Source: Erinaceus europaeus
Taxonomy: Eukaryota > Chordata > Mammalia > Eulipotyphla > Erinaceidae
Length of the DNA stretch: 64,000 nt
Assembly: GCF_950295315.1 (NCBI RefSeq)
Contig: NC_080171.1
Span: forward strand, 118,273,247 to 118,337,246
Reading direction: 5' to 3'
Shown here: piece by piece, positions 43,683 to 54,253 of the stretch
Numbering within the stretch: the stretch's first letter is position 1
Layout: each line of letters begins with the position of its first letter
Program-made: the position numbers and the translations under genes
The notes under the pieces: generated by a model
Databases searched by the model: none
What the model was told of the DNA's origin: nothing
What the model saw: the letters and a program-made list of their open reading frames with translations, nothing else

Positions 43683-43878
43683 TTTTTTATATGGCAGAGA
43701 GAACTTGAGACGGAACGGAGAGATAGAAAGGGAGAATAAAGGAGACACATGCAGCACCGCTTCACCACTAATGATGCCTTCCCCCATGGGGTAGGTGCAG
43801 GGAAGGCCCAAGGGCTTGAATCTTGGGTCCCTGCACATGGTAATGTATATGCTCAAACAGGCACACCCCTGCCTCGTC
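43683..43878 (-). mobile_element. tRNA SINE type B, reverse, diverged
   Basis: CACATGCAGCACCGCTTCAC and GGGCTTGAATCTTGGGTCCC recognisable. Confidence 0.7.
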
Positions 43879-44041
43879 TCTTATTCTCTCTGTATTGTTT
43901 CTCAGGGAGCTGAAGGAAGATTTCTTTGTCGAAATAAGAGAGTATGTTCTGAAGAGGAAGGCTTGAGCTGCACACAGGAGGCCAGCTTGGGAGAGGCAGG
44001 TGAAAGGGAGTTTACATCAGGATTGGTTGCTTAGGGCAGGG

Positions 44042-44078
44042 GTAGACAGCATAATGCTTATGTAAAGAGACTCTCATG
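44042..44078 (+). mobile_element. tRNA SINE type C fragment
   Basis: AGACAGCATAATGCTTATGT, cut off by the following type A insertion. Confidence 0.65.
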
Positions 44079-44355
44079 CCGAGCGGGTGGTGGCGCAGCG
44101 GGTTAAGTGCACATGGCATGAAGCGCAGGGACCCGGGTAGGGATCCAGGTTCGAGCCCTCAGCTCCCCACCTGCAGGGGAGTCACTTCACAGGCGGTGAA
44201 GCAGGTCTGCAGGTGTCTGTCTTTCTCTCCCCTCCTCTGTCTTCCCCTCCTCTCTCCATTTCGCTCTGTCCTATCTAACGATGACATCAATAACAACAAT
44301 CACTACAACAATAAAACAACAAGGGCAACAAAAGGAAAATTTTTTTTAATTTTTT
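44079..44355 (+). mobile_element. tRNA SINE type A
   Basis: Head GAGCGGGTGGTGGCGCAGCG. Tail ends AAAGGAAAATTTT without AATAAA repeats. Confidence 0.9.
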
Positions 44356-44485
44356 AAAAAAAGAACATTGGTTCCATGAAGTCAGGGATTATGAGTTAGT
44401 TTTACCAACTGCTGTGTGCCCTGTTACTAGGACAGTGCCTAGCACACTAGAAGCACTCAGGCAATATGTGGTCTGTGAACAAAAT

Positions 44486-44574
44486 CACATATACTAAAAT
44501 TGAACAATACAGAGAAGGTTAGCAGAGCCCCTGCACAAGGATGACACACGAATTCATGAAACGTTCCATATGTT
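44486..44574 (+). pseudogene. U6 snRNA pseudogene (5' end of a U6-LINE chimera)
   Basis: Matches U6 snRNA from about nucleotide 17 to the end: CACATATACTAAAATTG, AATACAGAGAAGGTTAGCA, CCCCTGCACAAGGATGACAC, CGTTCCATAT. Roughly ten substitutions or indels. Lacks the 5' stem and has no T-run terminator. No upstream U6 promoter elements seen, so it is a dead retrocopy. Confidence 0.9.
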
Positions 44575-44852
44575 TAAGTGGAGAAAAGGGAGGAAATTTG
44601 GAAAATGTAGTAGTAGCTGTAGGTGTAACTTGGAAAAGAAGAGAAGATGGGACCATGGGAAAATATGGGCAAATATATAAATACAGACAGATAGTTACAG
44701 AAATAATAGTCAACCGTATCTGTGAATTGGGACAACTGCTGTAGCTTCCAATGGAGGGACTGGGGACACAGAACTCTGGTGGTGGGAACATGCAGAATTA
44801 TACCTTGTAAATCAATATTAAGTCACTAATAAAATTAAAATAAACAAAAAAG
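44575..44852 (+). mobile_element. LINE 3' end fused to U6
   Basis: ACTTGGAAAAGAAGAGAAGA, GGTGGTGGGAACATGCAGAA, AATCAATATTAAGTCACTAA and an A-rich tail match the element at 57401-57502 plus 57858-58005. AAATCAC at 44482-44488 and 44853-44859 brackets U6 and LINE together, so they went in as one cDNA. Confidence 0.8.
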
Positions 44853-44944
44853 AAATCACTGCGTTTTCACATGGCTCCCGTACACTATTTCTGTATTAAT
44901 TCTGCCTCAGTTCTATTCCCAATGACCAATTTTATAATCATTAA

Positions 44945-45030
44945 AGGGACAGAGATTAAAGAACCAGCTCAGTAGCAGAGTGCAGGCTTTGCATGCAAGA
45001 TCCTGGGTTCAATATCTGGCTCAAAAAAAA
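44945..45030 (+). mobile_element. tRNA-Ala-like SINE
   Basis: GAACCAGCTCAGTAGCAGAG, GCAGGCTTTGCATGCAAGAT, GGGTTCAATATCTGGC, then A9. Confidence 0.6.
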
Positions 45031-45183
45031 ATTTATAATATTATTTTATCCTGGCATGCTCACCTGGAAAATTCAGAATATGAATACTACTTTAAAAAAA
45101 GAAGAACATTGAAATGAACACCCACAGGAAACCTGTATACCCACAGACTGTTCAGAATCCCATCGTAGATGAAAGAATGATGC

Positions 45184-45590
45184 TGTTAGGGACAGTTCTG
45201 AAGGACAGGAGGCCTGGAGCCTTAGATAGCCAGGACATGGTCACTTTGTTCTCTGTTATCATGTTTCCCCATACAAATGGGGGAAGAACTTAAAGGGAGC
45301 ACTAGAAAAGACTCACTGTGGGAGGAGTTTTAGAAAGGTAGCCACACCTAGAAGCTGTAACCACACAGGAAAGACAGGTGATGTCAATGGACCAATGAGA
45401 AGCTATCCCAAGTGTGACACAGATTGGGGAGTTTAAGAGAAACACACGTGCACAGACCTTTTTTCCTTTTCCTTGATGACCCTGGTGGGTCTGTCCCCAA
45501 GAGCTCTCTTTGTACTTGGATATTCCTTTACGTGACTTGTAATGTAAATGACTTGTAACTACATCTTTGCAATAAACAGTTTACACTTTA
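45184..45590 (+). mobile_element. LTR-like sequence
   Basis: Starts TGCTGTTAGGGACAGTTCTG, has AATAAA at 45571-45576 near its 3' end and AATGTAAATGACTTGTAACT before it. No clear target duplication or TATA box. Supported by a second partial copy at 45846. Confidence 0.4.
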
Positions 45591-45607
45591 AAGCATTTTT
45601 TTATTTT

Positions 45608-45845
45608 TACTTATTTATTATTGGATAGAGACAGAAATTGAGAGGGGAAGGGGAGATAAAGAGGGAGAGAGAGAGAGAAATTGAGAGGGGAAGGGGAGAT
45701 AAAGAGGGAGAGAGAGACAGAGACAGAGAGACACCTGCAGCCCTGCTTCACCACCCGTGAAGCTTTCCCACTGCCGATAGGAAGCCGGGGCTTGAACCTG
45801 TGTCTTTGCTCACTATGTGAGAACTTAACCAGGTGTTTAAGTATA
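45608..45845 (-). mobile_element. tRNA SINE type B, reverse, with internal duplication
   Basis: GAAATTGAGAGGGGAAGGGG is repeated (45632 and 45678), which doubles the purine region. It separates the two copies of the 202-bp repeat. Confidence 0.8.
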
Positions 45846-46060
45846 AACTTAAAGGGAGCACTAGGAAAGACTCACTGTGGGAGGAGTTTTAGAAAGGTAG
45901 CCACACCTAGAAGCTGTAACCACACAGGAAGGACAGGTGATCTCAGTGGACCAATGAGAAGCTATCCCAAGTGTGACACAGATTGGGGGGTTTAAGAGAA
46001 ACACACGTGCACAGACCTTTTTTCCTTTTCCTTGATGACCCTGGTGGTCAGAGTTTATAC
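45846..46060 (+). repeat. 202-bp direct duplication of 45287-45488
   Basis: AACTTAAAGGGAGCACTAGG to TTGATGACCCTGGTGG repeats 45287-45488 with about five differences. Beyond it, AGAGTTTATACTTTA resembles the end of the first LTR-like copy, as if about 85 bp were deleted. Confidence 0.9.
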
Positions 46061-46113
46061 TTTATATACCTTATCAAGGAGTCTCTTATAATTCTTCCTA
46101 AGAAAGTATACCG

Positions 46114-46402
46114 TAGGGAGTCGGGCTGTAGCGCAGCGGGTTAAGCGCAGGTGGCGCAAAGCGCAAGGACCGGCATAAGGATCCTGGTTCGAGCCCCCGG
46201 CTCCCCACCTGCAGGGGAGTCGCTTCACAGGCGGTGAAGCAGGTCTGCAGGTGTCTATCTTTCTCTCCCCCTCTCTGTCTTCCCCTCCTCTCTCCATTTC
46301 TCTCTGTCCTATCCAACAACAACAAGGAAAACAATAATAACTACAACAATAGAACAAGGGCAACAAAAGAGAATAAATAAATTTTTTTTTTAAAAAAAGA
46401 AA
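46114..46402 (+). mobile_element. tRNA SINE type A
   Basis: Close to the apparent consensus. AGAAAGTATAC flanks both ends. Confidence 0.93.
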
Positions 46403-46467
46403 GTATACAGTGAAGAATATTCCTCTCAAGACTTTACTGGCCCTGGGGGCAACTCCCCTTAAACCTA

Positions 46468-46740
46468 GGCCAGGTTAAGCGCAGGTGGCGCTAAGCACAA
46501 GAACCAGCAGAAGGATCTCGGTTCGAACCCGGCTCCCCACCTGCAGGGGAGTCACTTCACAGGCAGTGAAGCAGGTCTGCAGGTGTCTGTCTTTCTCTCC
46601 CCCTCTCTGTATTCCCCTCCTCTCTCCATATCTCTTTGTCCTATCCAACAACAATGACATCAATAATAACTACAACAATAAAACAACAAGGGCAACAAAA
46701 AGAATTAATTAATTAATTAATTAATTAAAAAAAAAAAAAA
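46468..46740 (+). mobile_element. tRNA SINE type A, 5'-truncated
   Basis: Starts within the head at GGTTAAGCGCAGG. ACCTAGGCCAGG duplicated at both ends. Tail (AATT)n. Confidence 0.92.
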
Positions 46741-48312
46741 CCTAGGCCAGGTCCCTCTGCCACTAAGTGAAAGCCAAAACACCTACCTCTAGGGAGGTAT
46801 ACCTCAGAATGGAGGGAGGTCCCTAGATGGACTAGGGGACCCAAGCCATGACCTGCACAAAGGACAGCCCAGCACTGTGCCAAAAAAAGCACTATAACAC
46901 TGGAATTTTAACACTTGAAGCCCCAGAAGGCCCTCAGACTCCACCTCAGCACTGCCACATCTGGCACCGGTCTCACACAAGCTCTCCCACAAAATAAACA
47001 AAACATTCAAAATGTAAGTCCCGTGAATGACAAACTTGGCGTGTCACAGCCTGAACGTATCAATGTTCACATTCAAGGTCCTTTGGCAATCTGACCCAAA
47101 TCTGCTTTCCAATTTTATGACCGGTTCTTTCCAGTTAACAACCAAATAACTTTCTGCCAATCAAATGTGTTGGGTCCTGCCGTAGATGTCTGTGGATTTT
47201 TATTTAATTACGCAAGTCATTACGTGTGTTCGCGGTATAAGCCAAATTGAGAAGCAAAAGAGAAAGAAGTTATTTGCAAGTGAGAGTCACTTTAACAAGA
47301 GTTTTTTCACAGAATGTTAGATATATATTTATATAATGTAGACAGTCACTCCCATCCCTCCCAAACTTTTCCCACCTCGCACAACACGCTGACATCACAC
47401 ATTCTTCCAGCCAGCTCATTGGCAAGCACCCACATGCCCTCACGGCCTATCCCAAACTTCCCCCATCCCTTACTTGAGAAATGTGGCAGTCAAGCACCAC
47501 ATGGCATCCCCAGGCCTGGTGTTGTTACTAACCTCTCCCATTACGTCCAGACCTGGCCAGACCAGGCACACGCTTGGATTCGCAACTTCAGTCCCCTACT
47601 CTGCTAAATGTGCCTAGCACAGCAGCCCGCAACACAGTGCCAGTCTTTCCATTCCTCCTTCGCAGTGTTAGGAGAAGGTGAGGACTAGAGGGGGCTGTGA
47701 ACCCCCGTTTCACTGGGACCTGACACTTTTTTGTAACCAGGAACCTTTGTTTTTTGCCCCATTGCTGAGAGGGAGGAGAATTTGGAAAACACCTGAGCAA
47801 GTCGGGCCTTGGTTCCTTTGCCTGAAAAGGGAGAAGAAAGCAAACACCAGGAAGTTGTACTAGGTGTAGACATTGCTGGGCAAAAAACACTTACAAAGTA
47901 AGTGTCTGAAAGAGCCCAGATTCACTGCCGTAACTGTGTTTTTGCCCGCATGTCTCTCTGTGAGAGTACTCTTACTTTTCCTGAATAAAAACTTAAAATG
48001 CTTGAAAGGATGATTTTCTCCTCAATTTTTTTTTTATTGAGTTTAGTATGATGAACCAGATACCATGAAGCAGAGCTTCCTCAGCCTTTTCCCAGCTCAA
48101 AAACAGCCACTTGTGAAATCCTCGTCTACACAGATTTCACACCCATCCTTTTGTGTTCTCTTTTGGATTAAAGTAAGACTCAGACAATTCTTGCTTTACA
48201 CCTCCAGAGGTGATCTTGACCAACTATGGTCTACAGTGGCAGAAGGCAGAAAGATCACTTACTTCTGAAAATATGAGACAGAAACAATGTCTCCTGAGAG
48301 TTAAATATTGAA
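46741..48312. other. RAB31 intron 1, unique
   Basis: 1.6 kb free of recognised repeats. Some open frames (up to 100 residues) show no family resemblance. Confidence 0.45.
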
Positions 48313-48482
48313 TGAATGTCTCCTCCTCCTCCTTCTGCCTCCCTTCCTCTTCCCTCTTCTCCCTCTCCTCCTCCTCTTTCCCCTCCTCCTCTCTCCTCAT
48401 CCCCCTTTCCTCCTCCTCTTTCTTCTCTTCCTTGTCTACTCCCTCTTTCTCCATCTTCTCCTCCTCCTTTTTTCTTTCAGTA
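48313..48482 (+). repeat. (TCC/TTC)n polypyrimidine tract
   Basis: 170 bp almost pure pyrimidine with CCTCCTCCT mirror symmetry (triplex-prone). Confidence 0.95.
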
Positions 48483-48512
48483 TTCAAACTTATATTTTAA
48501 AAAAAAAGAGCT

Positions 48513-48830
48513 ATTCGTGATTTACAAGATGATGAGATAACAGAGGTGTAGTTTCACACACCAACCAATTGTGCCCTGACCATCAAGGATAACCACCATA
48601 GTTCTCTTAAGAGTCTGAGAGACCTTACAAGCTCATGTGTTTCAGTTCTCTACATTCCACAGAGTGAAACCACCCAGTAGTTGTCTTCGCTGTCTTACTC
48701 ACTTCACTAAGCACAATCACTTCCAGTTCCATCCATCTTGTTCTGAAGAACACAATAACATCTTTCTTTCATTTCAGAGTAGTACTCCATGGAGTTATGT
48801 ATCCCATAAATTCTTTACTAGTGCCTCTTG
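48513..48830 (-). mobile_element. old L1 3' end, reverse
   Basis: GGTGTAGTTTCACACACCAA, AAGCACAATCACTTCCAGTT, AGAGTAGTACTCCATGGAGT. Diverged. Confidence 0.65.
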
Positions 48831-48861
48831 AAAGAGGACAGTAGCAGAGAGATAGCATAGT

Positions 48862-49072
48862 AGTGGGGCCTGGTGGTGATGCACCTGGTTGAGCGCACAT
48901 GATACAATGAGCAAGACCCAGGTTAAAGCCCCTGATCCCCACCTGCAAGAGGAAAGGTTCACGAGTGGTGAAGCAGTGTTGCAGATGCCTCTCTGTCTCT
49001 CTCCCTCTCTATCACCCCTTCCCTCTCGATATTTGGCTGTCTCTAACAAATATAGATAGTAAAAAAAAAAAA
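48862..49072 (+). mobile_element. tRNA SINE type B nested in type C
   Basis: AGAGATAGCATAGTAGT before (from 48849) and after (from 49077) is the target duplication within the type C host. Confidence 0.92.
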
Positions 49073-49220
49073 GTTTAAGAGATAGCATAGTAGTTATGCA
49101 AAAGACTTTCATAGGAGCCTGAGGCACCAAGGTTTCACATCCAATCTCCAGTACCACCGTAAGCCAGAGCTGAACAGAGCTCTGGTTAAAATAACAATGA
49201 CAATAATAAATAATACAGTA
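49073..49220 (+). mobile_element. tRNA SINE type C (host of the type B)
   Basis: GTTATGCAAAAGACTTTCAT, ACCGTAAGCCAGAGCTGAAC. Its first bases lie at 48845-48861. Confidence 0.85.
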
Positions 49221-49236
49221 CAGTAATGGAGGTGAG

Positions 49237-49370
49237 GAGGGGCGTAGTTAGCATAATGGTTATGCAAAATGACTCTCATGCCCGAGACTTAAGTCCCAGG
49301 TTCAATCCCCTGCACCACCATAAGCCAGAGCTGAGCAGGACTCTGATAAAAATTTGGGGAAAAAAAAATG
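49237..49370 (+). mobile_element. tRNA SINE type C
   Basis: GCGTAGTTAGCATAATGGTT to GCTGAGCAGGACTCTGATAA, A9. Best-preserved copy in the window. Confidence 0.88.
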
Positions 49371-49499
49371 GGAGTGAGGAAGTAACCAGAGCATCACCCT
49401 GGCACTTGCAGTGCCAGAGATCTGACACTGGGACTCAGCACTCACTGACCTGCTCTGCCCCTTCCCTGGTTGCTTGTTACATTAAGGTAAGAAACCACG
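49263..49499 (+). repeat. inverted duplication, arm 1
   Basis: Reverse complement of 54020-54253 at roughly 95 percent by eye. Comprises most of the type C SINE plus about 125 bp of other sequence (ACCTGCTCTGCCCCTTCCCT). Confidence 0.92.
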
Positions 49500-49536
49500 T
49501 TCATACAGTTTTGTCCAGTGTATTCTTTTTTAAAAA

Positions 49537-49757
49537 AAAGTCTTTTTTTAATTATCTTTATTTATTTATTGGTTAGAGACAGCCAGAAATCTAGAAGGTA
49601 GGGGGAGATGGAGAGGGAGGGAGGCAGAGAGACACCTGCAACACAGCTTCACCACTCACAAAGCTTTCCCCCTGCAGGTGGGGACTAGGGGCTCAAACCC
49701 GGGACCTTGAGCACTGTATATAACATGTGCACTCAGCCAGGTGCGCCACCATCCATA
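49537..49757 (-). mobile_element. tRNA SINE type B, reverse
   Basis: ATCTTTATTTATTTATTGGT to GTGCGCCACCATCCAT. Confidence 0.88.
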
Positions 49758-49805
49758 CCAGTGTATTCTTACAAAAGGTCTAGTTTGTTACTAGTTATTG
49801 TTGTT

Positions 49806-50825
49806 GATGACATCTGCTGTGCAACTCAGGCATCAAAGTTCGACATCCTTGAGGAAACACTCACGAAAGACATGTCTCTGATATCTGATTACTGTAAAAA
49901 ATGGCGACTAATCCCTAGCACTGCAAAAACGGTATCATCTGTTTTCCATCTACACCATGCCTCGGCCTCGCGTGAGCTTAATGGGCAGCTTGGCGATACG
50001 AGAATCCGGCATGAAGCCCAGCCAGTCTATCTTGGCGTTACTCTCGATCGCACCCTGTCATTTCACGAACATCTCATAAAAACTGCAGCAAAGGTGGGCG
50101 CGAGGAATCACATCATTGCAAGACTGGCCAGCTCCTCATGGGGCGCGAGCGCTGCCACACTACGATCATCCTCTCTGGCATTATGCTATTCCACTGCAGA
50201 ATACTGTGCCTCAGTATGGTTCCGTAGCCCCCATGTCCACTTGGTCGATTCCAAATTATATTCCTCCATGAGGATCATTTCTGGAACCATCCGTTCCACC
50301 CCGGTTCCATGGCTGCCAGTTCTTAGCAACATCGCCCCGCCAGATATTCGTCGGGATGCGGCATCATCTAAGTTCATTTCCCACGTCTACGCTCGACCGG
50401 ACCTGCCAATATACGCGGATATCTTCGCCCACCCTGTCCAACGCTTGACGTCTCGTCACCCAATCTGGTCCCCTACGCCTACACTGAACTTCTCTGTTCC
50501 AGACTCTTGGAAACAGAGCTGGCAGTCAGCTGAGGTCAAGAACAAACACCTCATCACAGACCCCTGCAAGCGTCCACCCGGCTTTGACCTAGCACGTTAT
50601 GATCGGGCCCTCCTCAAACGCTATCGAGCAGGCCATGGCCGGTGCGCCGCTATGTTCCATCGCTGGGGAGCCAGAGACGACCCGAACTGCCCCTGCGGCT
50701 CCAGACAGACTATGACCCACATAGTCAACGACTGCCACCTCTCCAGATTCAAAGGAGGTCTCGAAACTTTACATCAGGCTCAATCTGACGCTGTTGACTG
50801 GCTACAGAAGAAGGGCAAACGCTAG
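49806..50825 (+). pseudogene. Vingi ORF C-terminal part, open to its stop
   Basis: Starts with the last residues of motif C (DDICCATQASKFDILEETLT), continues through the RT thumb (YLGVTLDRTLSFHEHLIKTA) and the zinc knuckle (CPCGSRQTMTHIVNDC), and ends QKKGKR plus TAG. All 340 codons are open, including both sites where copy 1 has stops. There is no start codon of its own and no endonuclease, so it is not autonomous. Confidence 0.9.
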
Positions 50826-50832
50826 AAGAAGA
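49806..50832 (+). mobile_element. Vingi non-LTR retrotransposon, 5'-truncated (copy 2)
   Basis: Begins inside the reverse-transcriptase YADD region and runs to the GAAGAAGA tail, about 2 percent different from copy 1. ATTGTTGTT at 49797-49805 and 50833-50841 is the target-site duplication, so this is a normal LINE insertion truncated at the 5' end. Confidence 0.95.
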
Positions 50833-50842
50833 ATTGTTGTTC

Positions 50843-51113
50843 TTTTTAAAAATATTTATTTATTTATTTATTCCCCTTTGTTGCCCTTGTTGTTTTATTG
50901 TTGTAGTTATTGTTGTTGTAATTGATGTCGTCATTGTTGGATAGGAAAGAGAGAAATGGAGAGAGGAGAGGAAGACAGAGAGGGGGAGAGACAGACAGAC
51001 ACCTGCAGACCTGCTTCACCGCCTGTGAAGTGACTCCCCTGCAGGTGGGGAGCCGGGGCTCGAACCAGGATCCTTGCACTTTGTTAACCCGCTGTGCTAC
51101 GGCCCGACTCCCT
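50843..51113 (-). mobile_element. tRNA SINE type A, reverse
   Basis: Abuts the Vingi 3' target duplication. Head partly lost (CCTTGCACTTTGTTAACCC). Confidence 0.9.
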
Positions 51114-51290
51114 GTTGTTCATCTCTTATTGTACTTAATTTAGAGATTGAACATTATCCTAGGTGTGTACGTATGTAAAAGGAAGCAAGCAAACAAGCAG
51201 AGTGTAGACAGTCATCAGTGCTATCACAGCTTCAGACATTCACTGGGAGTCTTGGAGCATATCCCCTATGAAGGATGGAAAAACAGGGGA

Positions 51291-51555
51291 CTGGGCAGTG
51301 GTGCACCTGATTAAGCACACATATTACCACACGTAAGGACCTGGGTTCGAGCCCCCACTCCCCACCTGCAGCGGGGGGGGGGGGACTTCATGAGTGGTGA
51401 AGCAGGTCTGCAGGTGTCCCTCTCCCTCTCTATCTCCCCTACTCTCTCAATTTCTCTGTCCTGGCAAAGAAAAAAAAAAGTAAAAATGGTAGCTGGGAGC
51501 CTTTGATTTGTTGTGCAGGCACCGAGCCCCAGCAACAACCCTAGTGGCAAAAAAA
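51291..51555 (+). mobile_element. tRNA SINE type A-long, B-like head
   Basis: CTGGGCAGTGGTGCACCTGA head and a C/G10 run after the CCCACCTGCAG. Module ends AACCCTAGTGGC. Confidence 0.8.
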
Positions 51556-52127
51556 TTAAATAATTAATTTTAAAAATGGGGAAATGAACTACAAATATTG
51601 CAGTTTGACCAGAAAAAAAAAAAAAGAAGGGGGGGAGGTCAGGGAGAGAAAGAGACAGAGAGAGAGAGAGAGAAGAAGCAAAGAAATGCCTAGCTCTTTC
51701 TCTCTGCCAGCAGAGGGCAAGTTTCATGAATACGATATGTGTGTGCACATGTGCGCGTGAACAGGACTCCAACTCCCTCTCCACTTCCTCCTGAATGAGA
51801 AACCTTTTCCGGGCTATGCATTTTATTTGCCAATTCTAGTTAGAACAGTAATTCCATGAGGCAGAAAGGAAGTAATACTGGGAGCCCAGGTGCCTTTTTC
51901 TCCTAGAAAAACCAATACTGTTGTTGCAAAGGGAATCCGGCTCTCTAGCATCATTCTCAAAGGAAAGAAACCAGGGGGGAACGGATTTCCCCCTGGGCTT
52001 TCCTCACTTCCCTGTGGCGCCCACTGAATCTGGTCGGTGGCCCCTAGAGTGGGGGTGGGGGAGACAAAGCGGCCTGGGCTACCTTCTGGGTGGAATCCTG
52101 CACAAGTAGAGGTCACGTCATGACCTC
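51556..52127. other. RAB31 intron 1, unique with GA tract
   Basis: GA-rich 51640-51676. No gene. Confidence 0.4.
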
Positions 52128-52296
52128 CAGCGAAGCTACAGTTGTCTGCTACAATGCTCAGGGACCCGGGGTTCATGTTCCTAGTCCCCCGCTGCAGGAG
52201 GCAAGCTTCACAGACAGACGGGGAAGCAGTACTGCAGGTCTCTCTCTCCCTCTCCCTCTCTATCTCTCCTTCCCTCTCCATGTCTGTCTCTACTGA
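52128..52296 (+). mobile_element. tRNA SINE type B, diverged
   Basis: ACAATGCTCAGGGACCCGGG and GGGAAGCAGTACTGCAGGTC. Confidence 0.65.
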
Positions 52297-52336
52297 ATGA
52301 ATGAATGAATGAATGAATGAACGAACGAACGAATGA
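52293..52336 (+). repeat. (GAAT)n/(GAAC)n
   Basis: Seven GAAT units, then GAAC units, grown from the SINE tail. Confidence 0.95.
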
Positions 52337-52356
52337 TACATTCTTTAAAAGTCAGA

Positions 52357-52617
52357 ACAGGGGCAGTGGCACAGCGGGTTAAGCACACATGGCAGAAAGC
52401 ACACAGACCGACATCAGAAGAACGGCTCGAGCCCCCGGCTCCCCACCTGCAGGGGAGTCGCTTCACAGGCGGTGAAGCAGGTCTGCAGGTGTCTATTTTT
52501 CTCTCCCCCTCTCTGTCTTCTCCTCCTCTCTCTATTTCTCTCTGTCCTATCCAACAACAAAGACTAACAACAAGGGCAACAAAAAGGGGGGAAAATAATA
52601 AAAAATAAATTAAAAAG
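52357..52617 (+). mobile_element. tRNA SINE type A
   Basis: Short AAC tail. AAAAGTCAGAA target duplication on both sides. Confidence 0.9.
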
Positions 52618-53008
52618 TAAAAGTCAGAATAGGTCCAAAGTATTGGATATGAAAAGAGAGACATCAGAAAAGAACTCATCAAAACAGGAGATTCCACTAG
52701 GAGAAAAACACCTTCATTCTCTGACTAACATTCGATCCTACTTTTCTTTTCCTTATTTCTGCTGACAAGTCAGACGACAAGAGACAGAACACTGGCTCCT
52801 CAGCAGCCAAGTGGCCCCGTCAAGGGCCTGAAGCTGGAAAACCCATCATTCCAGGGTGAGGAGAGGGGACACTCTGCCAGATGTCCTGCTGCAGACTGAG
52901 TATCCCCTCACCCCAACCTCCTCCCCGGCTCCCACCTCCTCACACCTGCAGGCCTCAGCAAACTCTCAGATTCACTTTCCACACAGCACTGACCACCTTC
53001 TAACAGGA

Positions 53009-53011
<3 letters not shown>
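52618..53011. other. RAB31 intron 1, unique
   Basis: No feature seen. Confidence 0.4.

Positions 53012-53072
<61 letters not shown>
53012..53072. repeat. (AT)30 microsatellite
   Basis: 61 bp uninterrupted. Confidence 0.97.
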
Positions 53073-53074
<2 letters not shown>

Positions 53075-53355
53075 CCTGCTCAAATATAAAGATCACAAAG
53101 TCAAAAAACTGTCTGAAACCAGTGGAAGCAAAGAGATATTTTTACAAGTGTGCAGAGGCTAGCAGGAGAAAACTATCTCAATTCTGTCTCTACTCTGTTC
53201 TTTGGGGTAGAGACAGAGAGAAATTGAAATAGCTTTCTCCTGCAAAAGAAAAAGACAAAAGCACTCTGTGAGTGGTGGAGTGGATGGATACTTGACCCAT
53301 TTTCAAACACATTATTGAAAATCGTGTTAAAACAATGTGTAAGGAAGACAAAGTG

Positions 53356-53548
53356 TAGGCTCAGGCGGTGATTCACCTGGCTGAGTGCACACATGACAAT
53401 GTGCAAGGACCCAGGTTCGAGCCCCCAGTCCCCACCTGTAGGGCGAGAGCCGCATCATCAGTCAAGCAGTGCTGCACTTCACTTGCTTGCTCTCCCACCC
53501 TCTCGGTTTCCCCCTTCCCTCTTGACTTCTCTGTCTCTACCAAAAAAA
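53356..53548 (+). mobile_element. tRNA SINE type B, diverged
   Basis: CAGGCGGTGATTCACCTGGC head, GGGTGAC-type box lost, A9 tail. Confidence 0.7.
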
Positions 53549-53550
53549 AA

Positions 53551-53877
53551 GTGGGGGTCGGGAGGTAGCACAGCAGGTTAAGCACAGGTGGCGCAAAGCG
53601 CAGGGACCGGCGTAAGGATCCCGGTTCAAGCCCCTGGCTCCCCACCTGCAGGGGAGTCGCTTCACAGGCGGTGAAGCAGGTCTGCAGGTGTCTATCTTTC
53701 TCTCCCCCTCTCTGTCTTCCCCTCCTCTCTCCATTTCTCTCTGTCCTATCCAACAATGACGACGACATCCATGGCAACAACAAGAACAAAAAGAGCAATA
53801 AAATGTTAAAAACAGCCTCCAGGAGCCGTGGACTCGTGGTGCAGGCACAGAGTCCCAGCAGTAACCCTGGAGCAGAC
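53551..53877 (+). mobile_element. tRNA SINE type A-long
   Basis: Complete but without a poly(A) tail. The module stem is nearly intact (AGCCTCCAGG / CCCTGGAGC). Confidence 0.9.
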
Positions 53878-54019
53878 AGACAAGCAAACCTCCTACAGGT
53901 GCTGGTGAGCACAGGCGGGCAGGTGTGGGCACACCCTTATGTAGGTGCGCAGAGCCCCTGGCAAAGCTCTTCCTCTCAGGAGTGGTCCTCAGTGGCCGCT
54001 GAGGGCCAGCTGTCCCTCC

Positions 54020-54253
54020 CGTGGTTTCTTACCTTAATGTAACAAGCAACCAGGGAAGGGGCAGAGCAGGTCAGTGAGTGCTGAGTCCCGGTATCAGATC
54101 TCTGGCACTACAAGTGCCATGGTGATGCTCTGGTTACTTCCTCACTCCCATTTTTTCCCCAAATTTTTATCAGAGCCCTGCTCAGCTCTGGCTTATGGTG
54201 GTGCAGGGGATTGAACCTGGGACTTAAGTTTCAGGCATGAGAGTCGTTTTGCA
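54020..54253 (-). repeat. inverted duplication, arm 2
   Basis: Reverse copy of 49263-49499, including the reverse type C SINE (CAGCTCTGGCTTATGGTGGT, 54183-54202). Ends abruptly at TTTTGCA, where a type A fragment begins. Confidence 0.92.

Noticed and set aside
44486..44574. Active U6 snRNA gene
   Set aside because: 5' stem missing, several substitutions, no T-run terminator, no upstream promoter elements, and fused to a LINE tail.
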